64,000 nucleotides of DNA, taken from assembly GCA_963829505.1 (NCBI GenBank), contig CAWHIL010000002.1:558001-622000 (forward strand), read 5' to 3'. A program made the position numbers and the translations under genes. This stretch comes from Roseiarcus sp963829505. Its GTDB lineage: Bacteria > Pseudomonadota > Alphaproteobacteria > Rhizobiales > Beijerinckiaceae. Under the pieces are notes generated by a model that saw nothing but the letters and a program-made list of their open reading frames with translations, ran no database searches and was not told the origin of the DNA. This document shows, piece by piece, positions 16,514 to 25,837 of the stretch (position 1 is the first letter of the stretch; each line of letters opens with the position of its first letter).

Positions 16514-16999
16514 ATGAATTTCGACGCCGAATTCTTCGTTCTCTGCGGCTTCGTCGTCTTCGTCGGACTCCTCTTCTACCTCGGGGTCCACAAGACGGTG
16601 GTGAAGGCGCTCGACGCGCGCGGCGAGACGATCCAGAAGGAACTCGACGAGGCCAAGCGCCTTCGCGACGAGGCCAACGCTTTGCTCGCGAGCTTCGAGA
16701 AGAAGAAGGCCGAGGCCGAGGCCAACGCCGCAGCGATCGTCGCGGAGGCGAAGGCGCAGGCCGAGCAGCTCAAGAAGGACGCGGTCGAGAAGATGAACGA
16801 CGTCATCGCCCGCCGCACGAGGCAGGCCGAGGCGAAAATCGCCTTCGCCGAAAGCCAGGCGGCGGCCGAAGTGCGCGCCGCGGCCGCTGACCATGCCGCC
16901 AAGGCCGCCGAAATCGTGCTGCGCGACCAGATGCAGGGCCCGGGCGGCGCGGACATCGTCAAGCGCGAGATCGCGGGCCTCAAGGGGCGGCTGAACTGA
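16514..16999 (+). CDS. atpF: ATP synthase Fo subunit b
   Basis: 161 aa. The N-terminal helix (about residues 5-24, FFVLCGFVVFVGLLFYLG) is followed by VVKALDARGETIQKELDEAK and a long coiled coil rich in Ala, Glu and Lys. Partner of b' in the peripheral stalk. It starts 12 bases after b' with AGGAGGGG upstream. The F1 genes are not in the window, as is usual in alphaproteobacteria, where Fo and F1 operons are separate. Confidence 0.94.
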   Translation: MNFDAEFFVLCGFVVFVGLLFYLGVHKTVVKALDARGETIQKELDEAKRLRDEANALLASFEKKKAEAEANAAAIVAEAKAQAEQLKKDAVEKMNDVIARRTRQAEAKIAFAESQAAAEVRAAAADHAAKAAEIVLRDQMQGPGGADIVKREIAGLKGRLN

Positions 17000-17137
17000 G
17001 GCAGGCGCCCGCCGCCCGTTCGAGGCGGGGATAGGCCGGCGCCCGAGCTTGATTCCAACGGCCTCGCGACGCATTCTCGCGGCCCGCGGGCGAAAGCTGG
17101 ACAAGGGGCCCGCGCATTTCTCATGGAGAGGGGGACG

Positions 17138-17683
17138 ATGGCGATGCTTCGCTGGCTCACCGGGATGGCCCTCGCAGGCCTCGTCACCGCCGCTTCCGCC
17201 GCAAGCGGCCCACCGATGCCGATCACCCAGTACGAGACGCCGTCCGAGCAGCGTTGGGCGCCGTTCTTTCCCGACCTCCCCGGCTGCGACGACCCCTCGG
17301 TGCTGTCGCTGATCTCCGGGCGCTTCGGCGAGGCCGAGAACACCTACTGGGGTGGCAGGCACGGCATCGAGGGCATCGACAAGGTGCGCGAAATCGGCTT
17401 TCGCGCCAACGGCCTTTCGTACCTTCCCCGCCGCTATTGCGTCGGACGCGCGGCCGTTGTCGATTCCGCTGTTCCGGACCCCAAGCCGTTCAGGCCGCAC
17501 ACGGTCATCTACAACGTGACCTCCGCCGCCGGCATCATCGGCTGGGACTGGGGCGTCGAATGGTGCGTTGTCGGATTTGACCGCGAGCACGCCTACGAGC
17601 CGGCCTGCGACGTGCTGCGACCGATCCTCGAGCGCTGGATCGGCGATCCCGTCGGGGCCGCCTGGCTGAAGGCGCGCTACTGA
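17138..17683 (+). CDS. Secreted conserved protein of unknown function
   Basis: 181 aa with a signal peptide (LRWLTGMALAGLVTAASAAS, about residues 4-23). The mature protein has four cysteines (GCDDP, RRYCVG, EWCVV, PACDV), probably in disulfides. It also has a tryptophan/aspartate-rich middle (GWDWGVEWCVVGFDRE). I recognise similar rhizobial proteins only as hypotheticals. ATG 17138 is preferred over the in-frame ATG 17123 because GAGAGGGGG lies just upstream of it. It stands alone between atpF and rlmJ. Confidence 0.7.
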   Translation: MAMLRWLTGMALAGLVTAASAASGPPMPITQYETPSEQRWAPFFPDLPGCDDPSVLSLISGRFGEAENTYWGGRHGIEGIDKVREIGFRANGLSYLPRRYCVGRAAVVDSAVPDPKPFRPHTVIYNVTSAAGIIGWDWGVEWCVVGFDREHAYEPACDVLRPILERWIGDPVGAAWLKARY

Positions 17684-17741
17684 GCCCCCGCGGCAGGCGC
17701 GGTCGGCGCTCGGCCGCGCTGCTCTTGTCGGCCTTGCTCCG

Positions 17742-18605
17742 ATGAACTACCAGCACGCTTTCCACGCCGGAAACTTCGCCGACGTCGTCAAGCACGCAGT
17801 TCTTGCACGCATCCTCGTCTATATGAACCGCAAGGACGCGCCCTACCGCTTCATCGACACCCATGCGGGGGCGGGGCGATACGACTTCAAGAGCGCGGAG
17901 GCGCGGCGCTCGCCGGAATGGCGCGAGGGCGTCCAGCGCCTGCTCACGGCCTCGCCGCCGAAGCCGGTCGGGGATCTGCTTCGGCCCTATGTCGAAGCGA
18001 TCGGCCTGCACGATGGAAGCGGCGCGCCGCTCTCCTACCCCGGCTCGCCTGCGATCGCGCAGGCGCTCATGCGCGCCGAGGACCGGATCGCACTCTGCGA
18101 GACGCATGACGAGGAGCGGGCGAAGCTTGTCGCCGCGCTCGGGCGCGACAGGCGCCTCAACATCGTCGGCACGGACGGCTACGTCGCGCTGAACGCCTAT
18201 CTGCCGCCGAAGGAGCGGCGCGGGCTCGTTCTTCTCGATCCGCCGTTCGAGGATCCGGGCGAAGTTCAGCGCCTCGAGACGGCGCTGGCGCAGGCGCTGC
18301 GCAAGTGGCCGACAGGCGTCTATTGCGTCTGGCGGCCGATCCGCGAGCAGGCCGCCGACGCGCACTTCCTCAACAATGTGGCGGCGCTCCGCGCGCCTGG
18401 GGTCCTCAGGATCGAGATCGACGTCGGGCCGGCTCCCGTTGGGACGCACGGACAACGGCCGCTGCAGCGCGCCGGCCTCCTCGTCGCCAACCCGCCGCAC
18501 ACGTTGCTCGACGAGGCGCGCGTCTTCATGCCGTGGCTCGCCAGGCTCATGGCGCGCGACGGCCGGGGCGTCTGCGTCTGCGAGTGGCTGACACCGCCCC
18601 GGTAG
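17742..18605 (+). CDS. rlmJ: 23S rRNA (adenine2030-N6)-methyltransferase
   Basis: 287 aa. RlmJ methylates A2030 of 23S rRNA using SAM. Family marks: the start NYQHAFHAGNFADVVKH, SAM-binding FIDTHAGAGRYD, PLSYPGSPAIAQALM and the catalytic-type LLDPPFEDPGE (DPPF). The C-terminal part is ordinary for the family (LVANPPHTLLDE). Length fits the E. coli enzyme (280 aa). ATG 17742 begins the homology. Confidence 0.94.
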   Translation: MNYQHAFHAGNFADVVKHAVLARILVYMNRKDAPYRFIDTHAGAGRYDFKSAEARRSPEWREGVQRLLTASPPKPVGDLLRPYVEAIGLHDGSGAPLSYPGSPAIAQALMRAEDRIALCETHDEERAKLVAALGRDRRLNIVGTDGYVALNAYLPPKERRGLVLLDPPFEDPGEVQRLETALAQALRKWPTGVYCVWRPIREQAADAHFLNNVAALRAPGVLRIEIDVGPAPVGTHGQRPLQRAGLLVANPPHTLLDEARVFMPWLARLMARDGRGVCVCEWLTPPR

Positions 18606-18742
18606 GGTGGCGGCTTTCTCCGACCTTCTCCTCGGGAGCCCCCGGAGCGGAGCGGCGGTGCGACGCGCGCCCCGATCCCCATGCGCTTGCCGAACGGAAC
18701 CGGCGTCGCTTAAACGTGAACCATCATCAAGAGGGGGCCAAA

Positions 18743-19702
18743 GTGGCGCTGCCGGCGATATTCGACAATTTACGCCTTCCCGTCGTGGGGGCGCCGCTCT
18801 TCATCATCTCCCATCCAGCCTTGGTCATCGCCCAGTGCAAGGCGGGCGTCGTCGGCTCCTTTCCCGCGCTGAACGCGAGGCCGCTGTCCCAGCTCGACGA
18901 GTGGCTGCACGAGATCACGGAGGCGCTCGCGGCCCACGACAAAGCGCATCCCGACCGAAAAAGCGCGCCCTTCGCCGTCAACCAGATCGTCCACAAGTCG
19001 AATGCGCGGCTCGAGCAGGACATCGAGCTGACCGTGAAGTGGAAGGCGCCGATCGTCATCACGTCCCTCGGCGCGCGCGAGGATCTCAACAAAGCGGTGC
19101 ATGGCTACGGCGGGATCACGCTGCACGACATCATCAACGACCGCTTCGCCCGCAAGGCGGTCGAGAAGGGCGCGGACGGCCTGATCGCGGTCGCCGCGGG
19201 CGCCGGCGGACATGCCGGATCGACCTCGCCTTTCGCGATCGTCCAGGATATCCGCGAGTGGTTCGGCGGGCCGCTTCTGCTCTCGGGCGCGATCGCGACC
19301 GGACAGGCCGTTCTCGCCGCCCGAGCGATGGGCGCCGACCTCGCCTACATCGGCTCGGCCTTCATCGCGACCGAGGAAGCGCGCGCGCATGATTCCTACA
19401 AGCAGGCGATCGTCGAGGGCGACGCTTCCCATATCGTCGGCTCGAACCTCTTCACCGGCGTCTTCGGCAACTACCTCCGGCCTTCGATTCTGAAGGCCGG
19501 GCTCGATCCCGACAACCTTCCGATCGGCGATTTGAAAACCATGAACTTCGGCTCCGGCGGCGCGTCGGAGGCGAAAATCTGGCGCGACATCTGGGGCTCG
19601 GGCCAGGGCATCGGCGCGGTCAAGGGGGTGAAGCCCGTCGCCGAACTGGTGGCTCGGCTCGAAGGCGAATACTCGGAAGCCAAACGGCGGATCTGCGGCT
19701 GA
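18743..19702 (+). CDS. Nitronate monooxygenase
   Basis: 319 aa TIM-barrel FMN enzyme that oxidises nitronates; family members are also called 2-nitropropane dioxygenases. Visible: LRLPVVGAPLFIISHP at the N-terminus, AGVVGSFPALNARP, FAVNQIV, GADGLIAVAAGAGGHAG with the conserved histidine, PLLLSGAIATGQAVLAARAM (FMN phosphate) and GADLAYIGSAFIATEEA. The gene begins with GTG 18743 after AGAGGGGG. A longer open frame upstream runs through rlmJ sequence and is not real. A strong hairpin follows the stop. Confidence 0.92.
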   Translation: MALPAIFDNLRLPVVGAPLFIISHPALVIAQCKAGVVGSFPALNARPLSQLDEWLHEITEALAAHDKAHPDRKSAPFAVNQIVHKSNARLEQDIELTVKWKAPIVITSLGAREDLNKAVHGYGGITLHDIINDRFARKAVEKGADGLIAVAAGAGGHAGSTSPFAIVQDIREWFGGPLLLSGAIATGQAVLAARAMGADLAYIGSAFIATEEARAHDSYKQAIVEGDASHIVGSNLFTGVFGNYLRPSILKAGLDPDNLPIGDLKTMNFGSGGASEAKIWRDIWGSGQGIGAVKGVKPVAELVARLEGEYSEAKRRICG

Positions 19703-19717
19703 CGAGGCGCCTTCCCT

Positions 19718-19737
19718 CGCGCTTCCCCGGAAGCGCG
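19718..19737 (+). terminator. Possible terminator hairpin after nitronate monooxygenase
   Basis: Perfect 8-bp stem CGCGCTTC / GAAGCGCG with a CCCG loop, 15 bases after the stop codon. There is no run of T after it, so it is a hairpin of terminator-like position rather than a textbook Rho-independent terminator. Confidence 0.4.
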
Positions 19738-19957
19738 AACGTTCGCGACAGTCAAGCGGAATAGCGTTGGGGGTGGATACCGGGGACAACGGACACGCGG
19801 CCCAAGAGAAATCGTTGGCCGCTCCCCGCGCAGGCGCTATGCCGCCCTCTCGCCTCGACGACGGCTGTCGCCCGCGACGAGGAATGCGTATCGTTCGTCC
19901 TCTTGATTCGCCTTTCGCTTTCGCGTCCCCCTGTCGTCCCCGAGAGCCCGCCCGCAC

Positions 19958-21448
19958 ATGACGAGTCTCGACGCAATTCTGAAGCGGCAGCCCGAAGGCG
20001 AGGCGCGCTCCTATCGCGTCCCCCCGGCCAACGTCGAAGCCGAACAGGCGCTCATCGGCGCGATCCTCATCAACAACGACGCCTTCGACCGCGTCTCCGA
20101 TTTTCTTCGCAGCGAGCATTTCGTCGAAGAGATCCACCGCCGCATCTACGAGATCGCAGGCGCGCTCATCCGGCAGGGCAAGCTCGCGACGCCGATCACG
20201 CTGAAGACCTTTCTCGGCGAGCACGACGTCGGCGGCGTGACGGTGCCGCAATATCTCGCGCGGCTTGCGACCGAAGCCACCACCGTCATCAACGCCTACG
20301 ACTACGGGCGCTCGATCCACGATCTTGCGCTGAGGCGCGATCTCATCTCGATCGGCGAGGACATGGTCAACGTCGCCTTCGATGCGCCGGTCGATTCGAG
20401 CCCGCGCGAGCAGATCGAGGAGACGGAGCGCAGGCTCTACCAGGCGGCCGAGGGCGGTCGCTACGACGGCGGCTTCCAGCGCTTCACCGACGCGATGAAG
20501 ACCGCCATGGACATGGCCGCGAAGGCTTATGAACGCGACGGTTCGCTTTCAGGCATCGCGACCAACCTCATCGATCTCGACGACAAGATGGGCGGCCTGC
20601 AGTCGTCCGACCTCGTGATCCTCGCCGGACGCCCCGGCATGGGGAAGACGGCGCTCGCGACCAACATCGCCTTCAACATCGCCCGCGCCTACGAGGCGAG
20701 GACGCGCGCCGACGGCGGCGTTGAGACCGTCAATGGGGGGATCGTCGGCTTCTTCTCGCTGGAAATGTCGGCCGAGCAGCTCGCGACCCGCATCATCGCC
20801 GAGCAGTCCGGCGTCGCCTCCTACAAGATTCGGCGCGGCGACGTTTCCGAGTCCGAATGGCGCCGACTCGCCGACGCCGTCGCCCAAATGCAGTCGATTC
20901 CGTTCTACATCGACCAGACCGGCGGCATCTCGATCGCACAACTCACCGCCCGCGCCCGCCGGCTCAAGCGCCAGCGCGGGCTCGATTTGCTCGTCATCGA
21001 CTATATCCAGCTTCTTTCGGGCTCGAAGACGCGCGGCGACAACCGAGTGCAGGAACTGACCGAGATCACGACCGGCCTCAAAGCGCTCGCCAAAGAGCTC
21101 AACGTTCCGATCCTCGCGCTGTCGCAGCTTTCGCGGCAGGTGGAATTGCGCGACGACAAGCGCCCGCAGCTCTCGGATTTGCGCGAGTTGGGCTCGATCG
21201 AGCAGGACGCCGACGTGGTGATGTTCGTCTTCCGCGAGGAATATTACCTCAAGAATCGCGAGCCGCGGCCGGGCACGCAGGAGCACATCGACTGGATGAC
21301 GCAGATGGAGAGCGCCCACGGTCGCGCCGAGGTCATCATCGGCAAGCAGCGCCACGGGCCGACCGGGACGATCGAGCTTCAGTTCGACGCCGAAGTCACC
21401 CGGTTCAGCTCGCTGGCTCGTGAAGACGCGATCGCCGAAATCCGCTAG
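19958..21448 (+). CDS. dnaB: Replicative DNA helicase DnaB
   Basis: 496 aa hexameric helicase of the replication fork. N-terminal DnaG-interacting domain (about residues 15-125: PPANVEAEQALIGAILINND). RecA-like motor domain with Walker A GRPGMGKTALATN near residue 225, Walker B LLVIDYIQLLSG, SQLSRQVELRDDKRPQLSDL and the C-terminal KQRHGPTGTIELQFD finger. No intein interrupts the usual insertion sites. ATG 19958 follows a 250-base leader that contains no other gene. Confidence 0.97.
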   Translation: MTSLDAILKRQPEGEARSYRVPPANVEAEQALIGAILINNDAFDRVSDFLRSEHFVEEIHRRIYEIAGALIRQGKLATPITLKTFLGEHDVGGVTVPQYLARLATEATTVINAYDYGRSIHDLALRRDLISIGEDMVNVAFDAPVDSSPREQIEETERRLYQAAEGGRYDGGFQRFTDAMKTAMDMAAKAYERDGSLSGIATNLIDLDDKMGGLQSSDLVILAGRPGMGKTALATNIAFNIARAYEARTRADGGVETVNGGIVGFFSLEMSAEQLATRIIAEQSGVASYKIRRGDVSESEWRRLADAVAQMQSIPFYIDQTGGISIAQLTARARRLKRQRGLDLLVIDYIQLLSGSKTRGDNRVQELTEITTGLKALAKELNVPILALSQLSRQVELRDDKRPQLSDLRELGSIEQDADVVMFVFREEYYLKNREPRPGTQEHIDWMTQMESAHGRAEVIIGKQRHGPTGTIELQFDAEVTRFSSLAREDAIAEIR

Positions 21449-21549
21449 ATCGGATCGCCCGGACACGACAAAGGCGCAATCGTCGCCCCTAAACAGGGCG
21501 CGCGAGGACCTTCGAGCGCTTAAGATACGATTTTTACGCGGAGTTTGGT

Positions 21550-22317
21550 ATGAACCGTTTTGCCCTCGGCCTCGCCTCGGCCTTCGCCCTCGTCTCGGCG
21601 GCGTCCGTCCTGCCGGCCCACGCCGACGAGTTCACGTCCGCGCAGAAGGATGAGCTCGGGAGCTTCATCCGCGACTATCTCGTGAGCCACCCCGAGGTCC
21701 TCAAGGACGCGATCGCCGCGCTCGACAAGCACGACAAGGACGCCGAGGACGCCGAGCGCCAGAAGGTGGTCGCCGACAAGGCGAGCGCCCTTTTCAGCTC
21801 GAAGCATCAGGCGACGATCGGCAACCCGAACGGCTCGGCTACCCTCGTGGAGTTCTTCGACTACAACTGCCACTATTGCAAAGGCGCGCTCCCCGACATC
21901 GCCCGGCTCGTCAAGGAAGACCCCAATCTCAAGCTCGTCCTGAAGGATTTCCCGGTGCTCGGCCCCGGATCGGTCGAGGCGGCGAAGGTCGCCTCCGCTG
22001 CGCGCAACCAGCTCCCGGGCGACAAGTTCTGGGCGTACCACTTCAAGCTGCTCGGCAGCCATGGACCCATCGGCAAGGCCGAGGCGCTGGCGGTCGCCAA
22101 GGAGCTCGGCCTCGACATGGAGCGCCTGAATAGGGACATGGAGAACCCGGACGTCAGCGCCGGCCTCGAAGAGACGATGCAGCTCGCCGACGCGCTCCAG
22201 ATCAACGGCACCCCGACGTTCGTGCTTGGCCAGGATCTTGTCGTCGGCGCCGTCGGCTACGACCAGCTCAAGAGCAAGGTCGATTCCGTCCACAAGTGCG
22301 GAAAGCTAACCTGCTAG
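21550..22317 (+). CDS. DsbA-family periplasmic thioredoxin
   Basis: 255 aa. Signal peptide about residues 1-25 (LGLASAFALVSAASVLPAHA). Then an alpha-helical N-terminal region (residues 30-80, FIRDYLVSHPEVLKDAI). The thioredoxin fold follows with active site CHYC near residue 107 in FFDYNCHYCKGALPD and cis-proline loop INGTPTFVLG. This domain order is that of the DsbA/BdbD group found in rhizobia, close to the DsbA_N-DsbA proteins; disulfide oxidation or isomerisation is the expected role. A Cys pair at the C-terminus (KCGKLTC) is unusual. ATG 21550 follows GCGGAG. Confidence 0.9.
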   Translation: MNRFALGLASAFALVSAASVLPAHADEFTSAQKDELGSFIRDYLVSHPEVLKDAIAALDKHDKDAEDAERQKVVADKASALFSSKHQATIGNPNGSATLVEFFDYNCHYCKGALPDIARLVKEDPNLKLVLKDFPVLGPGSVEAAKVASAARNQLPGDKFWAYHFKLLGSHGPIGKAEALAVAKELGLDMERLNRDMENPDVSAGLEETMQLADALQINGTPTFVLGQDLVVGAVGYDQLKSKVDSVHKCGKLTC

Positions 22318-22418
22318 ACCAATATGCGTTTCGGTCGAATTGCATCTGGCTCCAGTTTCTCTGACATCGCGGGATTTTTCGCGAAAGACCGGTTCCCGCT
22401 TTTTCGCATCCGGCTCTA
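22315..22418. repeat. Dispersed intergenic element (family F, copy 2)
   Basis: Begins at the DsbA stop with ATGCGTTTCGGTCGAATTGC. It runs through CGCGGGATTTTTCGCGAAAG and ACCGGTTCCCGC to TTTTTCGCATCCGGCTCTAG. The GCGAAAAAGCGGG-type arm is imperfectly self-complementary. The copy after mtgA (791-846) shares its central half in inverted orientation. A short GAGGCGCCC direct repeat follows. Confidence 0.6.
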
Positions 22419-22557
22419 GGCGCCCGAGGCGCCCGAGGCGCGGATCGCAAATCAACCGACGAAACGTCCTCTCGCCTCGGGTCTTGGCGGCGAGCCCCGC
22501 CGGCCTATATTCACGCTCGCGCGGGGAATGAAGTCTCCTCCCGGACGCGAGGCGGAA

Positions 22558-23379
22558 ATGACGGACGTCGAGGTTATGCCGGCCCGGCTCACCGCCGAGG
22601 AAACCGAGGATCTGAAGCGCGCGATCGCATGCCTCGAGGGTGCAAGCTTCGCGCAGCGCCTGACGGACACGGTCGGACGGCCGATCGGCGCGTTGAGCGC
22701 CCGGGCCCCAGAAAGCGCCCGGCGGCTGATCGCGCGCATGAGCGAGGCTGCGCTCTCGGCGGCGCTTAAGTTTGCGCTGACGACCATCGACCGCAAACAG
22801 GCCGCCAGGCCGGCAGGCCGCGCTCATGCGCTCGCGGCGGCCGCCTCGGGCGCGGTCGGCGGGGCGTTCGGACTTGCGGCGCTGCCGATCGAATTGCCCC
22901 TTTCGACCGCCATCCTCATGCGTTCGATCGCCGAGATCGCGCGCGACGAGGGTGAGGATCTCAGCGCGCCGAACGCCGCGCTCGCCTGCGTCGAGGTGTT
23001 CGCGCTCGGCGGCTCGGAGAAGGAGGCCGCGTTCGAAAGCGGCTATTTCGCGATCCGCGCTGCGCTCGCCAAGTCGGTCAGCGAAAGCGCCCGCTTCCTT
23101 GCGAGCCAGGGTGTCGCCGCCCGGTCGGCGCCGGTAGTCGTGCGACTTCTAACCCAGGTCGCGGCGCGTTTCGGCGTGATCGTCAGCGAGAAGGCCGCCG
23201 CCCAGGCGGCGCCGGTCGTGGGTGCGATCGGCGGCGCGGCGGTCAACGTCGCCTTCGCCCATCACTTCCAGACGCTTGCGCGCGGCCATTTTATCGTCCG
23301 CCGGCTCGAGCGCCGGCATGGGGCCGGTCTCGTCGCTTTCGAGTATCATCGCCTCAGGGGCGAGCGGGCGGCGGCCTGA
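22558..23379 (+). CDS. EcsC family protein
   Basis: 273 aa, matching the EcsC family, a domain named after the third gene of the Bacillus ecsABC transporter but here standing without ABC genes. Typical blocks: LEGASFAQRLTDTVGRPIG, GAVGGAFGLAALPIELPLST, MRSIAEIARDEGEDL, VEVFALGG and VGAIGGAAVNVAFAHHF. Glycine-rich hydrophobic stretches near residues 98-120 and 220-240 suggest membrane association. The function is unknown. The frame also opens at ATG 22528; I prefer ATG 22558 for its GAGGCGGAA site. Confidence 0.82.
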   Translation: MTDVEVMPARLTAEETEDLKRAIACLEGASFAQRLTDTVGRPIGALSARAPESARRLIARMSEAALSAALKFALTTIDRKQAARPAGRAHALAAAASGAVGGAFGLAALPIELPLSTAILMRSIAEIARDEGEDLSAPNAALACVEVFALGGSEKEAAFESGYFAIRAALAKSVSESARFLASQGVAARSAPVVVRLLTQVAARFGVIVSEKAAAQAAPVVGAIGGAAVNVAFAHHFQTLARGHFIVRRLERRHGAGLVAFEYHRLRGERAAA

Positions 23380-23405
23380 AGAGCGCCTCGATTTCGGAAG
23401 GGCGC

Positions 23406-24647
23406 ATGACGCAACGCAAGCCGCCGACCGCTCGAAGGACGATCCTCGCCGCGCTCGCGTCCTTCGTTCCGCTCGCCAGCGCGCTTGCAGCCGAGTCAGG
23501 CGCGGTCAATGCCCGCGTTCCCGCGGCCGGTGGCGCAGCGAGCATCGGCGTCCCAACGCTCACTCCTGCTCAAAGACCTCGCGAGCCGCCGATGCGGATC
23601 GTGCGCGTCACAAGCTCGGACACGGCCTGCGCGCCCGACTGCCCCGAATGGATCTCGGCCGAAGGAACCATCGTCAAAGGCTCGGCCGGAGCGTTCGCGC
23701 AAGTCGTCGCCGACCTTCACGGCCGTCGCCTCCCGGTGCTCATTTCCTCGCGCGGCGGTTCGGTGCGGGACGCGCTCGAGATGGGGGTCAAGATCCGCAA
23801 CAGCGGATTGGCCGTCGCTGTGGCGCGGACTCTGATCGAGAACTGTCCCGAGCGGGCGCCTGCCTGCCCCGACGCGCGCGGCCGCTCGATCATCGGCGGC
23901 GCGGCCTGCGCCTCGTCCTGCATCTTCGTTCTCGCCGCCGGCGCGGAGCGACTCGTCGCGCCCGTCGCTCCGCTCGTCGGCGTCCACCAGATCACGACTG
24001 TCATGCAGGAAGCCGAGGGCGTCGCCGGCCTCAAGAGGACGGTGAAGATCTATGAGCAGGATTGGGTCGACCGCACCGTCGGCGACTATCTCACCGAAAT
24101 GGGCGTCGGCGAGCCGGTGATGTCGCTCCTGCGCCAGACTCCGGCCGCCAACATCCGCTGGCTCAGTCTGGACGAGGTCCGCGCGTCGGGGCTCGCGACA
24201 GGCGCGCTCGATGCAGCCGAACCCGTCGTCGCCGCCGGCGCCAACGGGCTCGATGGACACGCCTTCGACGACCGCGCCACGCCTGACGTGATGACGGCGA
24301 AGATCCCGGATGCGAGTGGTTCGAGCGTCCTTGGCCTCAGGTATCGCCGCGGCGGCGGCGCGCTGGAATTGACGCTGTCGCCGATCGGGCAGGCGCAGGC
24401 GGCGGACCCTGCCTTCGACTGGAGCCTCGCATGGGCCGCAGGACCGCCGATCCTGCTCAAGGCGGCGGAAGGCGGAACGGCTCGCGCGCTCCTGCCGCGA
24501 GCGCGGCTCTGCGCGCTCCGCGACGCCGGCCTCCTCGCCGCCTCGCCAAAGGCGGGAGCATCGCCCGCGCATCCCTTGACGTTCGACGGCGCGCGCGCAA
24601 CCGGGATTGTCGCGATCCTCGGCGAGGCGTGTCCGTCGTCGCAATGA
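23406..24647 (+). CDS. Exported ClpP-like protein (COG3904 type)
   Basis: 413 aa. Signal peptide about residues 1-30 (LAALASFVPLASALAAES). The core looks like the ClpP/crotonase fold: LPVLISSRGGSVRDALEMG, then GGAACASSCIFVLAAGAERL, where the second Ser of ASSC sits at the ClpP nucleophile position, and PLVGVHQITTV with the expected histidine. The C-terminal ~140 residues are not recognised. Similar predicted periplasmic proteins are seen in rhizobia without known substrate. It follows the EcsC gene by 26 bases, so they may form one operon. Confidence 0.72.
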   Translation: MTQRKPPTARRTILAALASFVPLASALAAESGAVNARVPAAGGAASIGVPTLTPAQRPREPPMRIVRVTSSDTACAPDCPEWISAEGTIVKGSAGAFAQVVADLHGRRLPVLISSRGGSVRDALEMGVKIRNSGLAVAVARTLIENCPERAPACPDARGRSIIGGAACASSCIFVLAAGAERLVAPVAPLVGVHQITTVMQEAEGVAGLKRTVKIYEQDWVDRTVGDYLTEMGVGEPVMSLLRQTPAANIRWLSLDEVRASGLATGALDAAEPVVAAGANGLDGHAFDDRATPDVMTAKIPDASGSSVLGLRYRRGGGALELTLSPIGQAQAADPAFDWSLAWAAGPPILLKAAEGGTARALLPRARLCALRDAGLLAASPKAGASPAHPLTFDGARATGIVAILGEACPSSQ

Positions 24648-24732
24648 CAACAATGCGAGAATTTTTGACAGTTGCGGAAAGCGCGCCTAGCCTTGCCGTT
24701 GCGGAGATACGTAGACCTGGGACGTCGCAGCG

Positions 24733-25011
24733 ATGGCTGTCTGGGGCATCCTCGAGATCGACTTCCTCGACGACGGCGACGCCGTCCGCCAGATCAGGAT
24801 CGGCCGTGCGCAGCACGCCCGCGAGACGGTGACATTCCCGAACGGCGCGCCGACGCGAGAGAGCCCCGAAACGCGGACGCCAGCCGGCGCTTCTGAAACG
24901 CCCGAAGCCGAGGTGATCGAGGTCGATCCTGCGGCGGGCAAAGACCATCGCAGAATCAAGGACAATCCGCGCGACCGGACCATCGAAAGGATGGAAGCGC
25001 CGGGACGTTAA
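24733..25011 (+). CDS. Small hypothetical protein
   Basis: 92 aa, soluble and highly charged. It has no recognised domain. The first 40 residues (AVWGILEIDFLDDGDAVRQI, then a basic stretch) could fold; the rest is rich in Pro, Glu, Thr and Arg and probably disordered. The third-base GC is high as in neighbouring genes, which supports coding, but the ribosome site is weak. No function is proposed. Confidence 0.4.
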   Translation: MAVWGILEIDFLDDGDAVRQIRIGRAQHARETVTFPNGAPTRESPETRTPAGASETPEAEVIEVDPAAGKDHRRIKDNPRDRTIERMEAPGR

Positions 25012-25099
25012 GCGGGCGAGGCCGCGTCGATGGCCCGTTGGAGGCGGCTGGAATTGGAGTTTCGGGCTCCGCCGTCGACCTGGCCGGGAGGTACGAGAC

Positions 25100-25837
25100 A
25101 TGGGACGCTTCGAATCCACCGTCGCGACTTACGGGCGCGCCCGTCAACCTTACAGTCGGGCGTTCTTCGCCGAGGTCGCCGAGGCGATCGGTCTCGATGG
25201 GCGCCAGCGCCTGCTCGACGTCGGAACGGGCCCGGGACTTCTCGCGATCGGCTTCGCCTCCGCCTGCCGGACAGTGACTGGCGTCGATCCCGAACCAGCG
25301 ATGATCGAGGCGGCGAAGGCGGCGGCCGCGCGCGCTGGCGTGCGCCTCTCGGCCTTTGTCGGGCGGCTCGAAGACATGCCCGACGCGCCGGATTTCGACG
25401 TCGTCACGATCGGACGGGCGGTCCACTGGCTCGATGCGGAGACGGATCTCCGCAAGCTCGAGCGGATCGTCGCGCCGCGCGGCGCGGTCGTCGTCTGCCG
25501 CGCCGACAGCGTCAAGGACGGTCGCAATCCGTGGCTCGGCGCCTTCACGTCGGTGCGCCGATCCTTCGGCGAAACGCGGGCAAAACGCGACGACAGTTCG
25601 TTCTTCGCGGGCGGCCGTTTCCGTCGCGCCGCGACCATAACCGTCGAGACAACCTACCTCCTGCCCATCGCCCTTTTCGCCGATCGGATCCTGTCGCATT
25701 CCACGACCTCTCCGCAGACGCTTGGGCCCCGCGCCGCCGAGATGCGGGACGCAGTCGGCGAGGCGCTCGCGACTTACGCGACCGGCGGCCTGATCGACGA
25801 CATCGTCGCCGCGCGGGCCGAAGTGTTCGCGGGTTAG
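25100..25837 (+). CDS. Class I SAM-dependent methyltransferase
   Basis: 245 aa. Motif I is RLLDVGTGPGLLAIGFA (about residues 37-55), then VTGVDPEPAMIEAAKAAAA (motif post-I), DAPDFDVVTIGRAVHWLDAE (motif II) and IVAPRGAVVVCRADS (motif III). The HWLD feature after motif II is shared with a group of unassigned methyltransferases that resemble trans-aconitate and UbiE-type enzymes. The substrate is unknown. ATG 25100 follows GGGAGGTACGAGAC. Confidence 0.85.
   Translation: MGRFESTVATYGRARQPYSRAFFAEVAEAIGLDGRQRLLDVGTGPGLLAIGFASACRTVTGVDPEPAMIEAAKAAAARAGVRLSAFVGRLEDMPDAPDFDVVTIGRAVHWLDAETDLRKLERIVAPRGAVVVCRADSVKDGRNPWLGAFTSVRRSFGETRAKRDDSSFFAGGRFRRAATITVETTYLLPIALFADRILSHSTTSPQTLGPRAAEMRDAVGEALATYATGGLIDDIVAARAEVFAG

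Noticed and set aside
15605..17590. A 661-residue minus-strand open frame across atpE-atpF
   Set aside because: The plus strand carries intact atpE, atpF' and atpF, so this is a shadow frame.
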